Shown here piece by piece: positions 37,973-49,709 of a DNA stretch of 64,000 bases. The stretch is from contig NZ_CP104582.1 in assembly GCF_029814935.1 (NCBI RefSeq), positions 2,728,001 to 2,792,000 of the forward strand, given 5' to 3'. The translations under genes were made by a program, and so were the position numbers. Position 1 is the first letter of the stretch. Each line of letters begins with the position of its first letter. This stretch comes from Pseudomonas sp. GD03919 (GTDB lineage: Bacteria > Pseudomonadota > Gammaproteobacteria > Pseudomonadales > Pseudomonadaceae). The notes under the pieces are model-generated. The model was given only the letters and a program-made list of their open reading frames with translations, did not search any database and was not told the origin of the DNA.

Positions 37973-39085
37973 TTAGCGCTCCAGCAGAATCCGCAACATG
38001 CGGCGCAGCGGCTCGGCAGCGCCCCACAGCAACTGATCACCCACGGTGAAGGCGCCCAAGTACTGCGAGCCCATGTTGAGCTTGCGCAGACGCCCGACCG
38101 GAACGCTCAGGGTGCCAGTCACGGCAGTCGGGCCGAGGTCGCGGATGGAGTCTTCGCGATGGTTCGGCACCAGCTTGACCCAAGGGTTGTGCTGACTGAT
38201 CAAGCCCTCGATGTCAGCCATCGGCACGTCCTTGTTCAGTTTGATGGTCAGCGCCTGGCTGTGGCAACGCATGGCGCCGATGCGCACACAGATGCCGTCG
38301 ACCGGAATCGGGTTCTTGAAGCGACCGAGAATCTTGTTGGTCTCGGCCTGAGCCTTCCATTCTTCACGGCTCTGCCCGTTGGGCAGTTCCTTGTCGATGT
38401 AGGGGATCAGGCTGCCGGCCAGCGGCACACCGAAGTTGTCGACCGGGAAGCCTTCGCCACGCATGGCCTCGGCCACCTTGCGGTCAATATCCAGAATAGC
38501 GCTGGCCGGATCAGCCAGTTCATCGGCGACAGCGCCGTTGATCGCGCCCATCTGCTTGATCAGCTCGCGCATGTTCTGCGCGCCTGCACCGGAGGCTGCC
38601 TGATAGGTCATGGCGCTCATCCACTCGACCAGACCGGCTTCGTACAGACCACCGAGGGCCATCAGCATCAGGCTGACGGTGCAGTTGCCGCCGATGTAGT
38701 TCTTGCTGCCGGCATCCAGCGCCTGGTCGATGACCTTGCGGTTGACCGGGTCGAGCACGATCACCGCACTGTCATCCATACGCAGGCTGGAAGCCGCGTC
38801 GATCCAGTAGCCCTGCCAGCCGGCTTCACGCAGCTTGGGGAAGACTTCATTGGTGTAGTCGCCACCCTGGCAGGTCAGGATCACGTCCAGGCCCTTGAGG
38901 TCGTCGATGCTGTAGGCGTCCTTCAGCGGGGCAATGTCCTTGCCAATGGCAGGACCCTGACCGCCGACATTGGAGGTGGTGAAGAACACCGGCTCGATCA
39001 GGTCGAAGTCCCGCTCTTCCAGCATGCGCTGCATGAGCACGGAACCGACCATGCCACGCCAACCGATCAGACCTACACGTTTCAT
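37973..39085 (-). CDS. asd: Aspartate-semialdehyde dehydrogenase
   Basis: A 370-residue Asd. The NADP motif [14 protein letters not shown] is at the start. Catalytic Cys135 lies in [25 protein letters not shown] and [16 protein letters not shown], with the catalytic His, follow. It makes aspartate semialdehyde for Lys, Met, Thr and diaminopimelate. It lies between leuB and the asd paralogue. Confidence 0.95.
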   Translation of the reverse strand: MKRVGLIGWRGMVGSVLMQRMLEERDFDLIEPVFFTTSNVGGQGPAIGKDIAPLKDAYSIDDLKGLDVILTCQGGDYTNEVFPKLREAGWQGYWIDAASSLRMDDSAVIVLDPVNRKVIDQALDAGSKNYIGGNCTVSLMLMALGGLYEAGLVEWMSAMTYQAASGAGAQNMRELIKQMGAINGAVADELADPASAILDIDRKVAEAMRGEGFPVDNFGVPLAGSLIPYIDKELPNGQSREEWKAQAETNKILGRFKNPIPVDGICVRIGAMRCHSQALTIKLNKDVPMADIEGLISQHNPWVKLVPNHREDSIRDLGPTAVTGTLSVPVGRLRKLNMGSQYLGAFTVGDQLLWGAAEPLRRMLRILLER

Positions 39086-39105
39086 AACGACTACACCTAT
39101 ATAAA

Positions 39106-39135
39106 CAGCCCGCCGGAACCACCCCGGCGGGGCTG
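39106..39135 (-). terminator. Possible terminator/attenuator between leuB and asd
   Basis: On the minus strand CAGCCCCGCCGG and CCGGCGGGCTG form a stem with one bulge, followed by TTTATAT. It fits in the 56-bp gap and could reduce readthrough from leuB into asd. Confidence 0.5.
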
Positions 39136-39141
39136 GGAAGA

Positions 39142-40224
<1,083 letters not shown>

Positions 40225-40249
40225 CTTTTTTCCTTCGGAAAAGGCTACG

Positions 40250-40309
40250 GGCTGCAGGCTTCAGGCCGCAAGCAAAAAGCCTGCAGCCTGAAGCGTGCGG
40301 CCTGCAGCC
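40250..40309. repeat. Inverted repeat of the GGCTGCAGGC family between leuD and leuB
   Basis: GGCTGCAGGC at 40250-40259 and GCCTGCAGCC at 40300-40309 flank CTTCAGG/CCTGAAG-type sequence. It resembles the gcttgcagcttg-type intergenic repeats seen in pseudomonads; a related one is at 42601-42671. Confidence 0.55.
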
Positions 40310-40313
40310 GCTG

Positions 40314-40961
40314 TTATTTGATCGCGCCGAACAGCCAGGGGCTGCTCTGTTGGTGTTTGGCTTCGAAAGCCTTGATCGCGTCCTGATCCTGCAGGGTCAG
40401 GCCGATGTCGTCCAGACCATTGAGCAGGCAGTGCTTGCGGAAGGCATCGACTTCGAAGCTGTACTGCACGCCGTCGGGACGGGTCACGGTTTGCGCCTCG
40501 AGATCGACGGTCAGTTGATAACCCTCGGTGGCCTCGGCCTGCTCGAACAGCGCATCGACTTCTTCGTCCTTGAGGATGATCGGCAGCAAGCCGTTCTTGA
40601 AGCTGTTGTTGAAGAAGATGTCGGCGAAGCTCGGCGCGATCACGGTGCGGAAACCGTACTCGTCCAGCGCCCACGGCGCGTGCTCGCGCGAAGAGCCGCA
40701 GCCGAAGTTCTCGCGGGCCAGCAGTACGCTGGCGCCCTGGTAGCGCGGGAAGTTGAGCACGAAATCCTTGTTGATCGGGCGCTTGGAGTTGTCCTGGTTC
40801 GGCTGGCCAACATCCAGGTAGCGCCACTCGTCAAACAGGTTGGGGCCGAAGCCGGTGCGTTTGATCGACTTCAGAAACTGCTTGGGAATGATCTGGTCGG
40901 TGTCGACGTTGGCACGGTCGAGTGGGCAGACCAGGCCGGTGTGTTGGGTAAAGGCTTTCAT
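40314..40961 (-). CDS. leuD: 3-Isopropylmalate dehydratase small subunit
   Basis: A 215-residue Leu[55 protein letters not shown] and IIAPSF-type motif. With LeuC it isomerises 2- to 3-isopropylmalate. Two adjacent ATGs occur; the second (40961) has the better distance from GAGGAG. It begins just after leuC ends. Confidence 0.95.
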   Translation of the reverse strand: MKAFTQHTGLVCPLDRANVDTDQIIPKQFLKSIKRTGFGPNLFDEWRYLDVGQPNQDNSKRPINKDFVLNFPRYQGASVLLARENFGCGSSREHAPWALDEYGFRTVIAPSFADIFFNNSFKNGLLPIILKDEEVDALFEQAEATEGYQLTVDLEAQTVTRPDGVQYSFEVDAFRKHCLLNGLDDIGLTLQDQDAIKAFEAKHQQSSPWLFGAIK

Positions 40962-40972
40962 CATCTAGCTCC

Positions 40973-42400
40973 TCAGGCCTGGATCAATTCGCGCACGTCG
41001 ATGAAACGACCGGTAACCGCCGCCGCGGCAGCCATGGCCGGGCTCACCAGGTGGGTACGACCACCGGCGCCCTGACGGCCTTCGAAGTTGCGGTTGGAGG
41101 TGGACGCGCAATGCTCGCCACTGCCCAGCTTGTCCGGGTTCATCGCCAGGCACATGGAGCAACCCGGCTCACGCCATTCGAAACCGGCCTCGATGAAAAT
41201 CTTGTCCAGCCCTTCCGCCTCGGCTTGCGCCTTGACCAGACCGGAGCCCGGCACCACCAGCGCCTGCTTGACGGTCGCGGCGACCTTGCGGCCCTTGGCC
41301 ACTTCGGCGGCGGCGCGCAGGTCTTCGATGCGCGAGTTGGTGCAGGAACCGATGAATACGCGATCGAGCTGGATATCGGTGATCGCCTGGTTGGCGGTCA
41401 GGCCCATGTACTTGAGCGCGCGGGTGATTGAGTCCTTCTTCACCGGGTCGGGTTCGACGGCCGGATCCGGCACCTTCTGGTCGACGGCCAGGACCATCTC
41501 CGGCGAGGTGCCCCAGCTCACCTGCGGCTTGATGTCCTCGGCACGCAGCTCGATCACGGTGTCGAACACCGCGTCGTCGTCGGAGACCAGGTTCTGCCAC
41601 TGCGCCACGGCCTTGTCCCAGTGGCTGCCCTTGGGCGCGAACGGACGATCCTTGACATAGGCGATGGTCTTCTCGTCGACCGCGACCAGGCCCACACGGG
41701 CGCCGGCCTCGATGGACATATTGCAGATGGTCATGCGCCCTTCCAGCGACAGGTCGCGAATGGCACTGCCGGCGAATTCCAGCGCATGACCGTTGCCGCC
41801 AGCGGTGCCGATCTTGCCGATCACGGCCAGGACGATGTCCTTGGCAGTGACGCCGAACGGCAATTTGCCTTCGACGCGCACCTGCATGTTCTTCATCTTT
41901 TTGGCCACCAGGCACTGGGTGGCGAGTACGTGCTCGACCTCGGAGGTGCCGATGCCGTGGGCCAACGCACCGAAGGCGCCATGGGTGGAGGTGTGCGAGT
42001 CGCCGCAGACCACGGTCATGCCCGGCAGGGTAGCGCCCTGCTCCGGCCCGACCACATGGACGATGCCCTGGCGCACGTCGTTCATCTTGAACTCGAGAAT
42101 GCCGAAGTCATCGCAGTTCTCGTCCAGGGTCTGAACCTGGATGCGCGAGACTTCGTCGGCGATGGCTTCGAGGCCACCCTGGCGCTCGGCCTTGGTGGTC
42201 GGCACGTTGTGATCAGGCGTGGCGATGTTGGCGTCGATGCGCCACGGCTTGCGCCCGGCCAGACGCAACCCTTCGAAGGCCTGTGGCGAGGTCACTTCGT
42301 GGAGGATGTGACGGTCGATATAGATCAACGAGGAACCGTCGTCACGACGTTTCACTTCGTGCATTTCCCAGAGCTTGTCGTAGAGCGTCTTGCCAGTCAT
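40973..42400 (-). CDS. leuC: 3-Isopropylmalate dehydratase large subunit
   Basis: A 475-residue aconitase-family subunit: [55 protein letters not shown] and [12 protein letters not shown], which together carry the [4Fe-4S] ligands. The ATG at 42400 follows GAGGTAAGGCTG. It heads the minus-strand leuC-leuD-leuB unit and diverges from a LysR regulator. Confidence 0.96.
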   Translation of the reverse strand: MTGKTLYDKLWEMHEVKRRDDGSSLIYIDRHILHEVTSPQAFEGLRLAGRKPWRIDANIATPDHNVPTTKAERQGGLEAIADEVSRIQVQTLDENCDDFGILEFKMNDVRQGIVHVVGPEQGATLPGMTVVCGDSHTSTHGAFGALAHGIGTSEVEHVLATQCLVAKKMKNMQVRVEGKLPFGVTAKDIVLAVIGKIGTAGGNGHALEFAGSAIRDLSLEGRMTICNMSIEAGARVGLVAVDEKTIAYVKDRPFAPKGSHWDKAVAQWQNLVSDDDAVFDTVIELRAEDIKPQVSWGTSPEMVLAVDQKVPDPAVEPDPVKKDSITRALKYMGLTANQAITDIQLDRVFIGSCTNSRIEDLRAAAEVAKGRKVAATVKQALVVPGSGLVKAQAEAEGLDKIFIEAGFEWREPGCSMCLAMNPDKLGSGEHCASTSNRNFEGRQGAGGRTHLVSPAMAAAAAVTGRFIDVRELIQA

Positions 42401-42522
42401 CAGCCTTACCTCATCAGCGCCTTTTGAGCACATCCATCAACGGCCTGCGTGATCAACGCATGGCGTCAGAAGTGCACGTTTCTATGCCCGGGCAACAAAG
42501 CCCCTTTGGCTTATGGGGTGAA

Positions 42523-42551
42523 ATGCTATGATCGCGAGACGAATAACTCAA
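42523..42551 (-). promoter_or_regulatory. Putative promoter of leuCDB
   Basis: On the minus strand TTGAGT, a 17-bp spacer and TAGCAT. It would give a leader of roughly 115 nt before leuC. The leader has GC-rich inverted repeats but I could not identify a leucine-rich leader peptide. Confidence 0.5.
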
Positions 42552-42571
42552 ATTCATATTTTTCATCCAGA

Positions 42572-42590
42572 GGATTCCACAAAGGAATCC
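42572..42590. promoter_or_regulatory. Inverted repeat between leuC and the LysR gene, possible operator
   Basis: GGATTCC-acaaa-GGAATCC, perfect 7-bp arms. It lies 21 bp upstream of the leuC -35 and 91 bp before the LysR start, the distance expected for a LysR-type activation site. Binding is inferred only. Confidence 0.45.
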
Positions 42591-42600
42591 ATCTAAGACT

Positions 42601-42671
42601 GCAAGCGCCAAGCCACACGCCGCAAGCAAAGACCGAGCGGCCCGGCTTGTGGCTTGCAGCTTGCCGCTCGG
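42601..42671. repeat. Imperfect inverted repeat before the LysR gene
   Basis: GCAAGC...AAGCCACA pairs with TGTGGCTTG...GCTTGC, and CCGAGCGG with CCGCTCGG. It is related to the repeat at 40250-40309 and ends just before the LysR ribosome binding site. Confidence 0.5.
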
Positions 42672-42680
42672 AGCTGTTTT

Positions 42681-43562
42681 ATGGATCTCGCCAACCTCAA
42701 CGCTTTTATCGCCATTGCCGAAACCGGCAGTTTTTCTGAAGCCGGCGAGCGCCTGCACCTGACCCAACCTGCCGTGAGCAAACGCATCGCCGGTCTGGAG
42801 CAGCAATTGGGCGTGCGCCTGTTCGACCGCCTCGGCCGCGAAATCGGCCTGACCCAGGCTGGCCGCGCGCTGCTGCCACGCGCCTACCAGATCCTCAACG
42901 TGTTGGACGACACCCGCCGCGCCCTGACCAACCTGTCCGGCGAGGTCAGCGGCCGCCTGACACTCGCCACCAGCCACCATATCGGCCTGCATCGCCTGCC
43001 TGCCCTGTTGCGCGCCTTCACCCGGGCACATCCGCAAGTGGCGCTGGATATCCAGTTTCTCGATTCGGAAGTGGCCTACGAAGAAGTCCTGCATGGCCGC
43101 GCCGAACTGGCGGTGATCACCCTCGCCCCGGAAACCCGCGAGCCGATTCGCGCCGTCGCAGTGTGGAACGATCCACTGGATTTCGTCGCCGCCCCCGAAC
43201 ACCCACTGGCGCGCAGCCAGGTGATCAGCATGGCCGATGTGGCGCAGCACCCGGCGGTGTTTCCCGGCGGCAACACCTTCACCCATCACATCGTGCAGCG
43301 TCTGTTCGAGGCCCAGGGGCTGACCCCCAACATCGCCATGAGTACCAACTACCTGGAAACCATCAAGATGATGGTGTCCATCGGCCTGGCCTGGAGTGTA
43401 CTGCCGCGCACCATGCTCGACGATCAGGTCGCGCGCCTGCCGATACCCGGCATTCAGTTGACCCGCCAATTAGGCTACATCCTGCATACCGAGCGCACCC
43501 TATCGAATGCCGCGCGGGCATTCATGGATCTGCTCGATAGCCAGCGCGATGATCTTGCATAG
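42681..43562 (+). CDS. LysR-family transcriptional regulator
   Basis: A 293-residue LysR regulator. The HTH is FIAIAETGSFSEAGERLHLT then QPAVSKRIAGLEQQLGVRLF. The effector domain has LTLATSHHIGLHRLPALL and ends with a typical hinge. It diverges from leuCDB and matches PA3122 by position, so it may control leucine synthesis in place of LeuO/LeuB-type regulators; this is inferred. GGAG precedes the ATG. Confidence 0.88.
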   Translation: MDLANLNAFIAIAETGSFSEAGERLHLTQPAVSKRIAGLEQQLGVRLFDRLGREIGLTQAGRALLPRAYQILNVLDDTRRALTNLSGEVSGRLTLATSHHIGLHRLPALLRAFTRAHPQVALDIQFLDSEVAYEEVLHGRAELAVITLAPETREPIRAVAVWNDPLDFVAAPEHPLARSQVISMADVAQHPAVFPGGNTFTHHIVQRLFEAQGLTPNIAMSTNYLETIKMMVSIGLAWSVLPRTMLDDQVARLPIPGIQLTRQLGYILHTERTLSNAARAFMDLLDSQRDDLA

Positions 43563-43658
43563 GCATCCGAACTGAGACTAACGTGGCGACATAACGACAA
43601 AAACATATCTACATGCCTTTAACGCCCGCCCCGCGCATCGCGCACTCCAGAGGAAGGT

Positions 43659-46600
43659 ATGGCCATGGCCAGATCGACTGACCAGACCCCGCCCCTGCCG
43701 CATATACCGGCGATGGATCCCGTCGAATTCGAACAAACCTGGCAAGATGCACCGCGTTTGCTGGCGGCCCTCAATAGCGCAAAACTCGGCACCTGGTATT
43801 GGGACATTGGCACTGGCCAGGTCAACTGGTCACGTGGCGCCCAGGCATTGTTCGGCCTGGACCCCAGCCGCCCCGTCAGCCAACCGCTGAACTACTTCGA
43901 GCTGATTCCGGAAGAAGAGCGCCCGGCGATCCTGGCGAATTTCAATGCCATCATCAGGGGCGAACAGATTTTCGATGCCCTGCGTCACCGCATCCGCTGG
44001 CCCGATGGCAGCCTGCACTGGCTGGAAATCACCGGCAGCCTGCAATACGAGGCCGACGGGCGGCCGCGCATGTTCGGTGTCATCCGCGACATCAGCGCCC
44101 AGCAGGAACGCGCCGCAGCCTTGCGCGCTTCGGAAGAACGTTTCGCCAGCCTGTTCCGCTTGAGCCCCGACATCATGATGCTGGTGCGCTACGACAACAG
44201 CGAAATCGTCGAGGTCAATCAGCACTTCACCCAGGCCTTTGGCTGGGCTGCCAGCGAGATCATCGGCCGCGCCACCCACGAACTGAATATCTGGGTACAC
44301 GCCAGCCAGCGCGATCAGTTGCGCCAGCAAGCGCCGCTGAGCCGCGAGCCGGTGATTCAGGAAGTACAACTGCGCACCCGCGCTGGCGATATTCTCGACG
44401 GTGTACTGTCGAGCCAGTACATCGAACTGCAGGGCGAGCGCCTGATGCTCTGCACCTTCCTCGATACCAGCGAACGCAAGCGCGCAGAAAACGCCCTGCG
44501 CGCCAGTGAGGAAAAGTTCGCCAAGGCCTTCATGCATACGCCCGACGCGGTGGCCATCACTGACCGGGCGACCGGCCGCTTCATCGAGGTCAACCCGAGT
44601 TTCGAGCAGCAATTTGGCTGGAGCAGCGCTGAGGCCGTGGGCCGCACCTCACTGGAGCTGGGTATCTGGGCTGACCCCAGCGACCGCCAGCGTATGCTCG
44701 ACGCCGTGCAGACTGGGCGCCTGAACAACCTGGAGGTAAGGCTGTTCAGCCGCGACGGCGAGGTCACCACTAACCTCTTGTTCGGTGGCGAGATCGAGCT
44801 GAATGGTACGACCTGCCTGGTACTCACGGTGCGCAACATCACCGAGCAACGCGCCCAGGAGCTCGCGCTCCACGAAAGCCGGCAACACCTCAAACTGGCG
44901 CTGGAATCCGCCGACATGGGAACCTGGGACTGGCACATTCCCGACAACCGACTGTATGCCAGCACCCGCGCCGCGCAGTTGCATGGTTTGCCAAGCCAAC
45001 CGTTCGAAGGTGCCTTCTTCGACTTCTTTCGTCAGGTGCCGCTGGAAGATCGGTACAGCCTGCGCCAGAGCTACCTGCGCCTGATCGAAGAGCAGCGCAG
45101 CTACTATCAGATCACCTATCGTGTGCAGCCTGCAACTGGCGGCCTGCGCTTTCTCGAAAGCACCGCCAAACTGCAGCTCGACGATACCGGCCAACCGCTG
45201 CGCATGGTCGGAACGCTGGTCGATATCAGCGAGCGTGTTCTGCGCGAACAACGCCTGCAGGCATCGGAAGAGCGATTTGCCAAGGCGTTCCACTCCAGCC
45301 CGGACGCCATCACCATCACCGAGCGTGGCAGCGGCCGCTATATCGAGGTCAACGAAGGCTTCACCCGCATCACCGGTTATCAGCCAGAGGAAGTGATCGG
45401 TCGTACGGCCTTCGATCTGAACATCTGGGCTTACCCCGAAGAACGCCGGCAGATGATCGAGCGCCTGAGCCAGAACGGCCAGGTGCTGCACATGGAAATG
45501 CACGGCCGCCACCGCGAAGGCGAGATTCGCCTGGTCGACGTGTCCGTCCAGCCGATCGAAATCAATGGCCTGCCCTGCCTGCTGCTGACGGCGCGTGACA
45601 TCAGCGAACTGAAAGCAGCCCAGGCCCAGGCTCAGCACCTGGCCTACCATGATGCCCTGACCAACCTGCCCAACCGCGCCCTGCTGATGGACCGCCTGAC
45701 CCAGCAGATCGCCCTGCTCAAGCGCCATGATCTGCGCGGCGCGTTGCTGTTTCTCGACCTCGACCACTTCAAGCACATCAATGACTCGCTCGGCCATCCC
45801 GTTGGCGATTCCGTGCTGCGCATGGTCACGGCGCGACTGGAAGCCAGCGTTCGCCTGGAAGATACCGTGGCACGCCTGGGCGGTGACGAATTCGTGGTGC
45901 TGCTTTCCGGTCTCGAGGGCAAGCGCTCGGAGGTCACTCGCTACGTTCGTCAGGTCGCGGAAAAACTGCGTCATTTATTGGCCGAACCGATGCTGCTGGA
46001 TGGTCACCGCCTGCAGGTCACCCCCAGTATCGGTATCGCCCTGCTCCCCGATCACGGCAATACCCCGGCGGATCTGCTCAAACGTGCCGACATCGCCCTT
46101 TACCGCGCCAAGGATTCCGGGCGCAATGCCATCCAGCTGTTTCGCAGCACCATGCAGGAAGCCGCCAGCGCCCGCCTGCGCCTGGAGAACGATCTGCGCC
46201 TGGCTCTGGCGCGGGGCGAATTCGAGCTGCACTTCCAGCCCCAGGTCGACGCCCGTGACGGCAAGGTGGTCGGCGCCGAAGCCCTGCTGCGCTGGCAGCA
46301 TCCGCAACTGGGGCCGCAGTCGCCGGCGCAATTCATTCAGGTGCTGGAAGAAAGCGGGCTGATCGTCGAAGTCGGCGGCTGGGTACTGGCCGAAGCCTGC
46401 CACTTCTGTTCCCGCCTGCTGGCTGACGGCCTGGTCGATGGCGAGCGCTTCAGCCTGTGCGTCAACATCAGCCCCCGGCAGTTCCGCCAGCACGATTTCG
46501 TCGAACGGGTCGCCAGCAGCCTGCGCGACAGCCAGCTGCCCAACGCCATGCTCAAGCTGGAAATCACCGAGGGCATCGTCATTCAGAACATCGACGACAC

Positions 46601-46952
46601 CGTCGGCAAGATGCTGCGCCTGAAGAAGCATGGCGTCAGTTTTGCCATGGATGACTTCGGCACCGGCTACAGCTCACTGACTTATCTCAAGCGCCTACCG
46701 GTGGACATGCTGAAGATCGACCAATCGTTCGTACGTGACGCCACCAACGACCCCAACGATGCCGAGATCATCCGCGCCATCGTTGCCATGGCGCGTAGCC
46801 TGGGCCTGGCGCTGATCGCCGAGGGCGTGGAACAGCAAGACCAACTGCACTTCCTGGAGGTCCAGGGTTGTCACCTCTATCAGGGCTACCTGTTCAGCAG
46901 GCCCCTAGCGCAGGAAGCCTTTCGCGCCCTGCTGGACCGCGCAGCCGACTGA
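43659..46952 (+). CDS. Multi-PAS diguanylate cyclase/phosphodiesterase (PAS-GGDEF-EAL)
   Basis: A 1097-residue soluble signalling protein with no clear transmembrane segment. About five PAS domains fill residues 30-640 (repeats of ERFAKAFHSSPDAITITERG and related lines). GGDEF is intact at 741-745, with an RLED I-site five residues upstream (732-735). The EAL domain is intact: EAL 874-876, LEITEG, DDFGTGYSSL, KIDQSF and EGVE. It could make and break c-di-GMP; many such proteins act mainly as phosphodiesterases. AGAGGAAGGT precedes the ATG. It is monocistronic by layout. Confidence 0.93.
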   Translation: MAMARSTDQTPPLPHIPAMDPVEFEQTWQDAPRLLAALNSAKLGTWYWDIGTGQVNWSRGAQALFGLDPSRPVSQPLNYFELIPEEERPAILANFNAIIRGEQIFDALRHRIRWPDGSLHWLEITGSLQYEADGRPRMFGVIRDISAQQERAAALRASEERFASLFRLSPDIMMLVRYDNSEIVEVNQHFTQAFGWAASEIIGRATHELNIWVHASQRDQLRQQAPLSREPVIQEVQLRTRAGDILDGVLSSQYIELQGERLMLCTFLDTSERKRAENALRASEEKFAKAFMHTPDAVAITDRATGRFIEVNPSFEQQFGWSSAEAVGRTSLELGIWADPSDRQRMLDAVQTGRLNNLEVRLFSRDGEVTTNLLFGGEIELNGTTCLVLTVRNITEQRAQELALHESRQHLKLALESADMGTWDWHIPDNRLYASTRAAQLHGLPSQPFEGAFFDFFRQVPLEDRYSLRQSYLRLIEEQRSYYQITYRVQPATGGLRFLESTAKLQLDDTGQPLRMVGTLVDISERVLREQRLQASEERFAKAFHSSPDAITITERGSGRYIEVNEGFTRITGYQPEEVIGRTAFDLNIWAYPEERRQMIERLSQNGQVLHMEMHGRHREGEIRLVDVSVQPIEINGLPCLLLTARDISELKAAQAQAQHLAYHDALTNLPNRALLMDRLTQQIALLKRHDLRGALLFLDLDHFKHINDSLGHPVGDSVLRMVTARLEASVRLEDTVARLGGDEFVVLLSGLEGKRSEVTRYVRQVAEKLRHLLAEPMLLDGHRLQVTPSIGIALLPDHGNTPADLLKRADIALYRAKDSGRNAIQLFRSTMQEAASARLRLENDLRLALARGEFELHFQPQVDARDGKVVGAEALLRWQHPQLGPQSPAQFIQVLEESGLIVEVGGWVLAEACHFCSRLLADGLVDGERFSLCVNISPRQFRQHDFVERVASSLRDSQLPNAMLKLEITEGIVIQNIDDTVGKMLRLKKHGVSFAMDDFGTGYSSLTYLKRLPVDMLKIDQSFVRDATNDPNDAEIIRAIVAMARSLGLALIAEGVEQQDQLHFLEVQGCHLYQGYLFSRPLAQEAFRALLDRAAD

Positions 46953-47002
46953 CACGCGATGATCGTGGGCCCGACGCTGCGGGACATGCCTGCTCAGCCC
47001 AC

Positions 47003-48079
47003 TCAATGCAGGCGCTTGCGGCACATCAACTGCGCCAGTTTGGTACTGTCCGGCCGTTCGACAATGCCTTTCTCGGTCACGATGTAGTCCACCAGATCAG
47101 CAGGCGTCACATCGAACAGCGGATTGACTGCTGGCACATCAGCTGCCACGCGATGCCCGGCCACCTCCAGCAACTCAAGACCATCACGCTCTTCGAGGCG
47201 CATGTCCTCAGCGTCTTCCAGGCTCATGTCGATGCTCGAACTCGGTGCCACGACCATCATCCGCACCCCATGGTGCATGGCGTTGACCGCCAACTGATAG
47301 GTGCCGATCGTGTTGACGACATCGCCATTGGCGGCAATGCACTCAGCACCCACGACCACCCAGGTGATGCCCTTGGTTTTCATCAGATGAGCAGCCGCGG
47401 CATCGACATTGAGGCTGACCGGCACACCATCGCCCGCCAGCTCCCAGGCCGTGAGGCGGGCACCGTGCAGCTCGGGACGGGTTTCATCGACATAAACATG
47501 TTCGAGCAAATCATCCAGATACGCTGCGCGAATCACACCAAGCGCCGTACCGAAGCCGCCGGTCGTCAGCGCGCCGGCATTGCCGTGCGTCAGCAACACC
47601 TGCGGGTTGCCCTGATGTTTGCGGATCAGCTCCATGCCCAGTTGCGCCATGGTCAGATTGGCCTCGCGATCGCTCAGGTGAATGCCGACTGCCTCGGCCT
47701 CCAGCAGCGCCAGCATGTCATCGCCATCCTTGAGCCGCATCAGGCGCTCACGCATACGCTGCAAAGCCCAGGACAGGTTGACGGCCATGGGCCGCGCTTG
47801 CGCTAGACGGGCAAAATCGGCCTCCAGCGCCTCACGCCAGTCACCACCGAGCGCCAGCCGGGCCCGAGCCCCCAGTACCAGAGCGTAAGCCGCCGCGATG
47901 CCGATAGCCGGGGCCCCACGCACCACCCTATCGCCAATCGCGTCCGCCACCTCGGCAGCCGTCTCGAAACGCAGCCAGGTTTGCCGATGCGGCAGCAGGC
48001 GCTGATCGAGCGCGTACAGCGCGCCCTCGCGCCACTCGATGGCCTGAACCCTCTCCACCGCCAGCAATTGCTCGCGCAT
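47003..48079 (-). CDS. mtnA: Methylthioribose-1-phosphate isomerase homologue with altered active site
   Basis: A 358-residue MtnA/eIF2B-fold protein. The family pattern is clear ([75 protein letters not shown]). But the catalytic Cys of THCN is Gly166 ([10 protein letters not shown]), and the catalytic Asp of GADR is Glu246 followed by Cys247 ([11 protein letters not shown]). NKIGT has become NTIGT. The spacing of 80 residues equals that of Cys160 and Asp240 in B. subtilis MtnA. The frame is otherwise complete. It diverges from the MTA deaminase gene, so it is placed for methionine salvage; its activity is doubtful. ATG 48079 follows GGAGTGCGCG. Confidence 0.88.
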   Translation of the reverse strand: MREQLLAVERVQAIEWREGALYALDQRLLPHRQTWLRFETAAEVADAIGDRVVRGAPAIGIAAAYALVLGARARLALGGDWREALEADFARLAQARPMAVNLSWALQRMRERLMRLKDGDDMLALLEAEAVGIHLSDREANLTMAQLGMELIRKHQGNPQVLLTHGNAGALTTGGFGTALGVIRAAYLDDLLEHVYVDETRPELHGARLTAWELAGDGVPVSLNVDAAAAHLMKTKGITWVVVGAECIAANGDVVNTIGTYQLAVNAMHHGVRMMVVAPSSSIDMSLEDAEDMRLEERDGLELLEVAGHRVAADVPAVNPLFDVTPADLVDYIVTEKGIVERPDSTKLAQLMCRKRLH

Positions 48080-48237
48080 CGCGCACTCCATCCTAACCGC
48101 CAAAAAATCGCGGATTATACGCAGACAGCCAGGCGCCAGCCGAACAATCCGGCGCCCCTGGCGACTTCAAGCCAGGCGCGTTCATCTATACACTGGCGGG
48201 CTTTCCTGCATCGCTCAAGCCAGACGGACACGCCATC

Positions 48238-49596
48238 ATGCCCGACGCCCCTCTCGACCTGTTGCTGCTGCCCACCTGGCTGGTGCCCGTGGAGCCTGCC
48301 GGGGTCGTATTGCGCGAGCATGGTCTGGGCATACGCGATGGCCACATCAGCCTGATCGCCCCCCGCGCCGAAGCACTGCGCCACCCGGCAACGCAGGTTT
48401 TAGAGTTGCCGCAATGCCTGCTTGCACCGGGGTTGATCAACGCCCATGGCCACGCCGCCATGAGCCTGTTTCGCGGCATCGCCGACGATCTGCCGCTGAT
48501 GACCTGGCTGCACGAACACATCTGGCCTGCCGAAGGCAAATGGGTCGACGAGAATTTCGTCCGCAGCGGCACCGAACTGGCCATCGCCGAACAGATCAAG
48601 AGCGGCATCAGTTGCTTCTCCGACATGTACTTCTACCCGCACACCGCAGCCGAGTGCGTGCATGCGGCTGGCATGCGCGCACAGATCACCGTGCCGGTGC
48701 TGGACTTTCCGGTACCCGGCGCACTCAATGCGGCCGAGGCGCTGCGCAAGGGGTTGCAGCTGTTCGACGACCTCAAGCAACACCCGCGCATCCGCATCGC
48801 CTTCGGCCCGCACGCCCCCTATACAGTCAGCGACGACAAGCTCGAGCAGATTCGCGTACTGGCCGACGAGCTGGATGCCGGCATTCATATGCACGTTCAC
48901 GAAACCGCCGAGGAAGTGGCCGACGCTGTCGCCAAGCACGGTGAACGCCCGCTGGCCCGCCTGGCCCGCCTTGGCCTGCTCGGCCCGCGCTTTCAGGCCG
49001 TGCATATGACGCAGATCGATGATGCTGATCTGGCGCTGTTGGTCGAACACAACTGCAGCGTGATTCATTGCCCCGAGTCCAACCTCAAGCTGGCCAGCGG
49101 CTTCTGCCCGGTCGAACGTCTGTGGCAGGCGGGTGTCAATATCGCCATCGGCACGGACGGCGCGGCCAGCAACAACGATCTCGACCTGCTCGGCGAAACC
49201 CGCACCGCCGCCTTGCTGGCCAAGGCCGTCGCCGGCTCTGCCACGGCCCTCAACGCACACAGCGCCTTGCGCATGGCGACCCTCAATGGTGCCCGCGCCC
49301 TGGGCCTGGAGGCGCAGACCGGTTCGCTGGAGCCGGGCAAACTGGCCGACCTGGTTGTCTTCGACCTGTCCGGGCTGGCCCAGCAACCGATCTACGATCC
49401 GGTCTCGCAACTGATCTATGCCAGCAGCCGCGACTGCGTGAAGCATCTGTGGGTGGGCGGCAAACAATTGCTCGCTGACGGTCACCTGACGCGCATGGAC
49501 GAACAGGCGCTGATCGCCAAGGCCAGGGAATGGGGAGCCAGGATTGCGCATAGGTCGCCGGAGCCACCTGAGAACAATGCCCACGGTCTACGCTGA
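48238..49596 (+). CDS. mtaD: 5'-Methylthioadenosine/S-adenosylhomocysteine deaminase (TRZ/ATZ family)
   Basis: A 452-residue amidohydrolase. Metal ligands His70 and His72 lie in [16 protein letters not shown] and FQAVHMTQ add further His residues, and [14 protein letters not shown] the Asp. In P. aeruginosa the homologue (PA3170) deaminates MTA to methylthioinosine, feeding the phosphorylase and then MtnA. It diverges from mtnA and is followed by ubiG. The call rests on motifs and context; other amidohydrolase substrates remain possible. Confidence 0.88.
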   Translation: MPDAPLDLLLLPTWLVPVEPAGVVLREHGLGIRDGHISLIAPRAEALRHPATQVLELPQCLLAPGLINAHGHAAMSLFRGIADDLPLMTWLHEHIWPAEGKWVDENFVRSGTELAIAEQIKSGISCFSDMYFYPHTAAECVHAAGMRAQITVPVLDFPVPGALNAAEALRKGLQLFDDLKQHPRIRIAFGPHAPYTVSDDKLEQIRVLADELDAGIHMHVHETAEEVADAVAKHGERPLARLARLGLLGPRFQAVHMTQIDDADLALLVEHNCSVIHCPESNLKLASGFCPVERLWQAGVNIAIGTDGAASNNDLDLLGETRTAALLAKAVAGSATALNAHSALRMATLNGARALGLEAQTGSLEPGKLADLVVFDLSGLAQQPIYDPVSQLIYASSRDCVKHLWVGGKQLLADGHLTRMDEQALIAKAREWGARIAHRSPEPPENNAHGLR

Positions 49597-49709
49597 GCAA
49601 ATCACTGCGACAAACTGACATACATTGAACGAATCCGCGCCGCCCCACGCCGGTTACTAAACTGGCAACATAGCGGCAGTACGCTTTCCATGCTTTGAAA
49701 GAGATGCTT

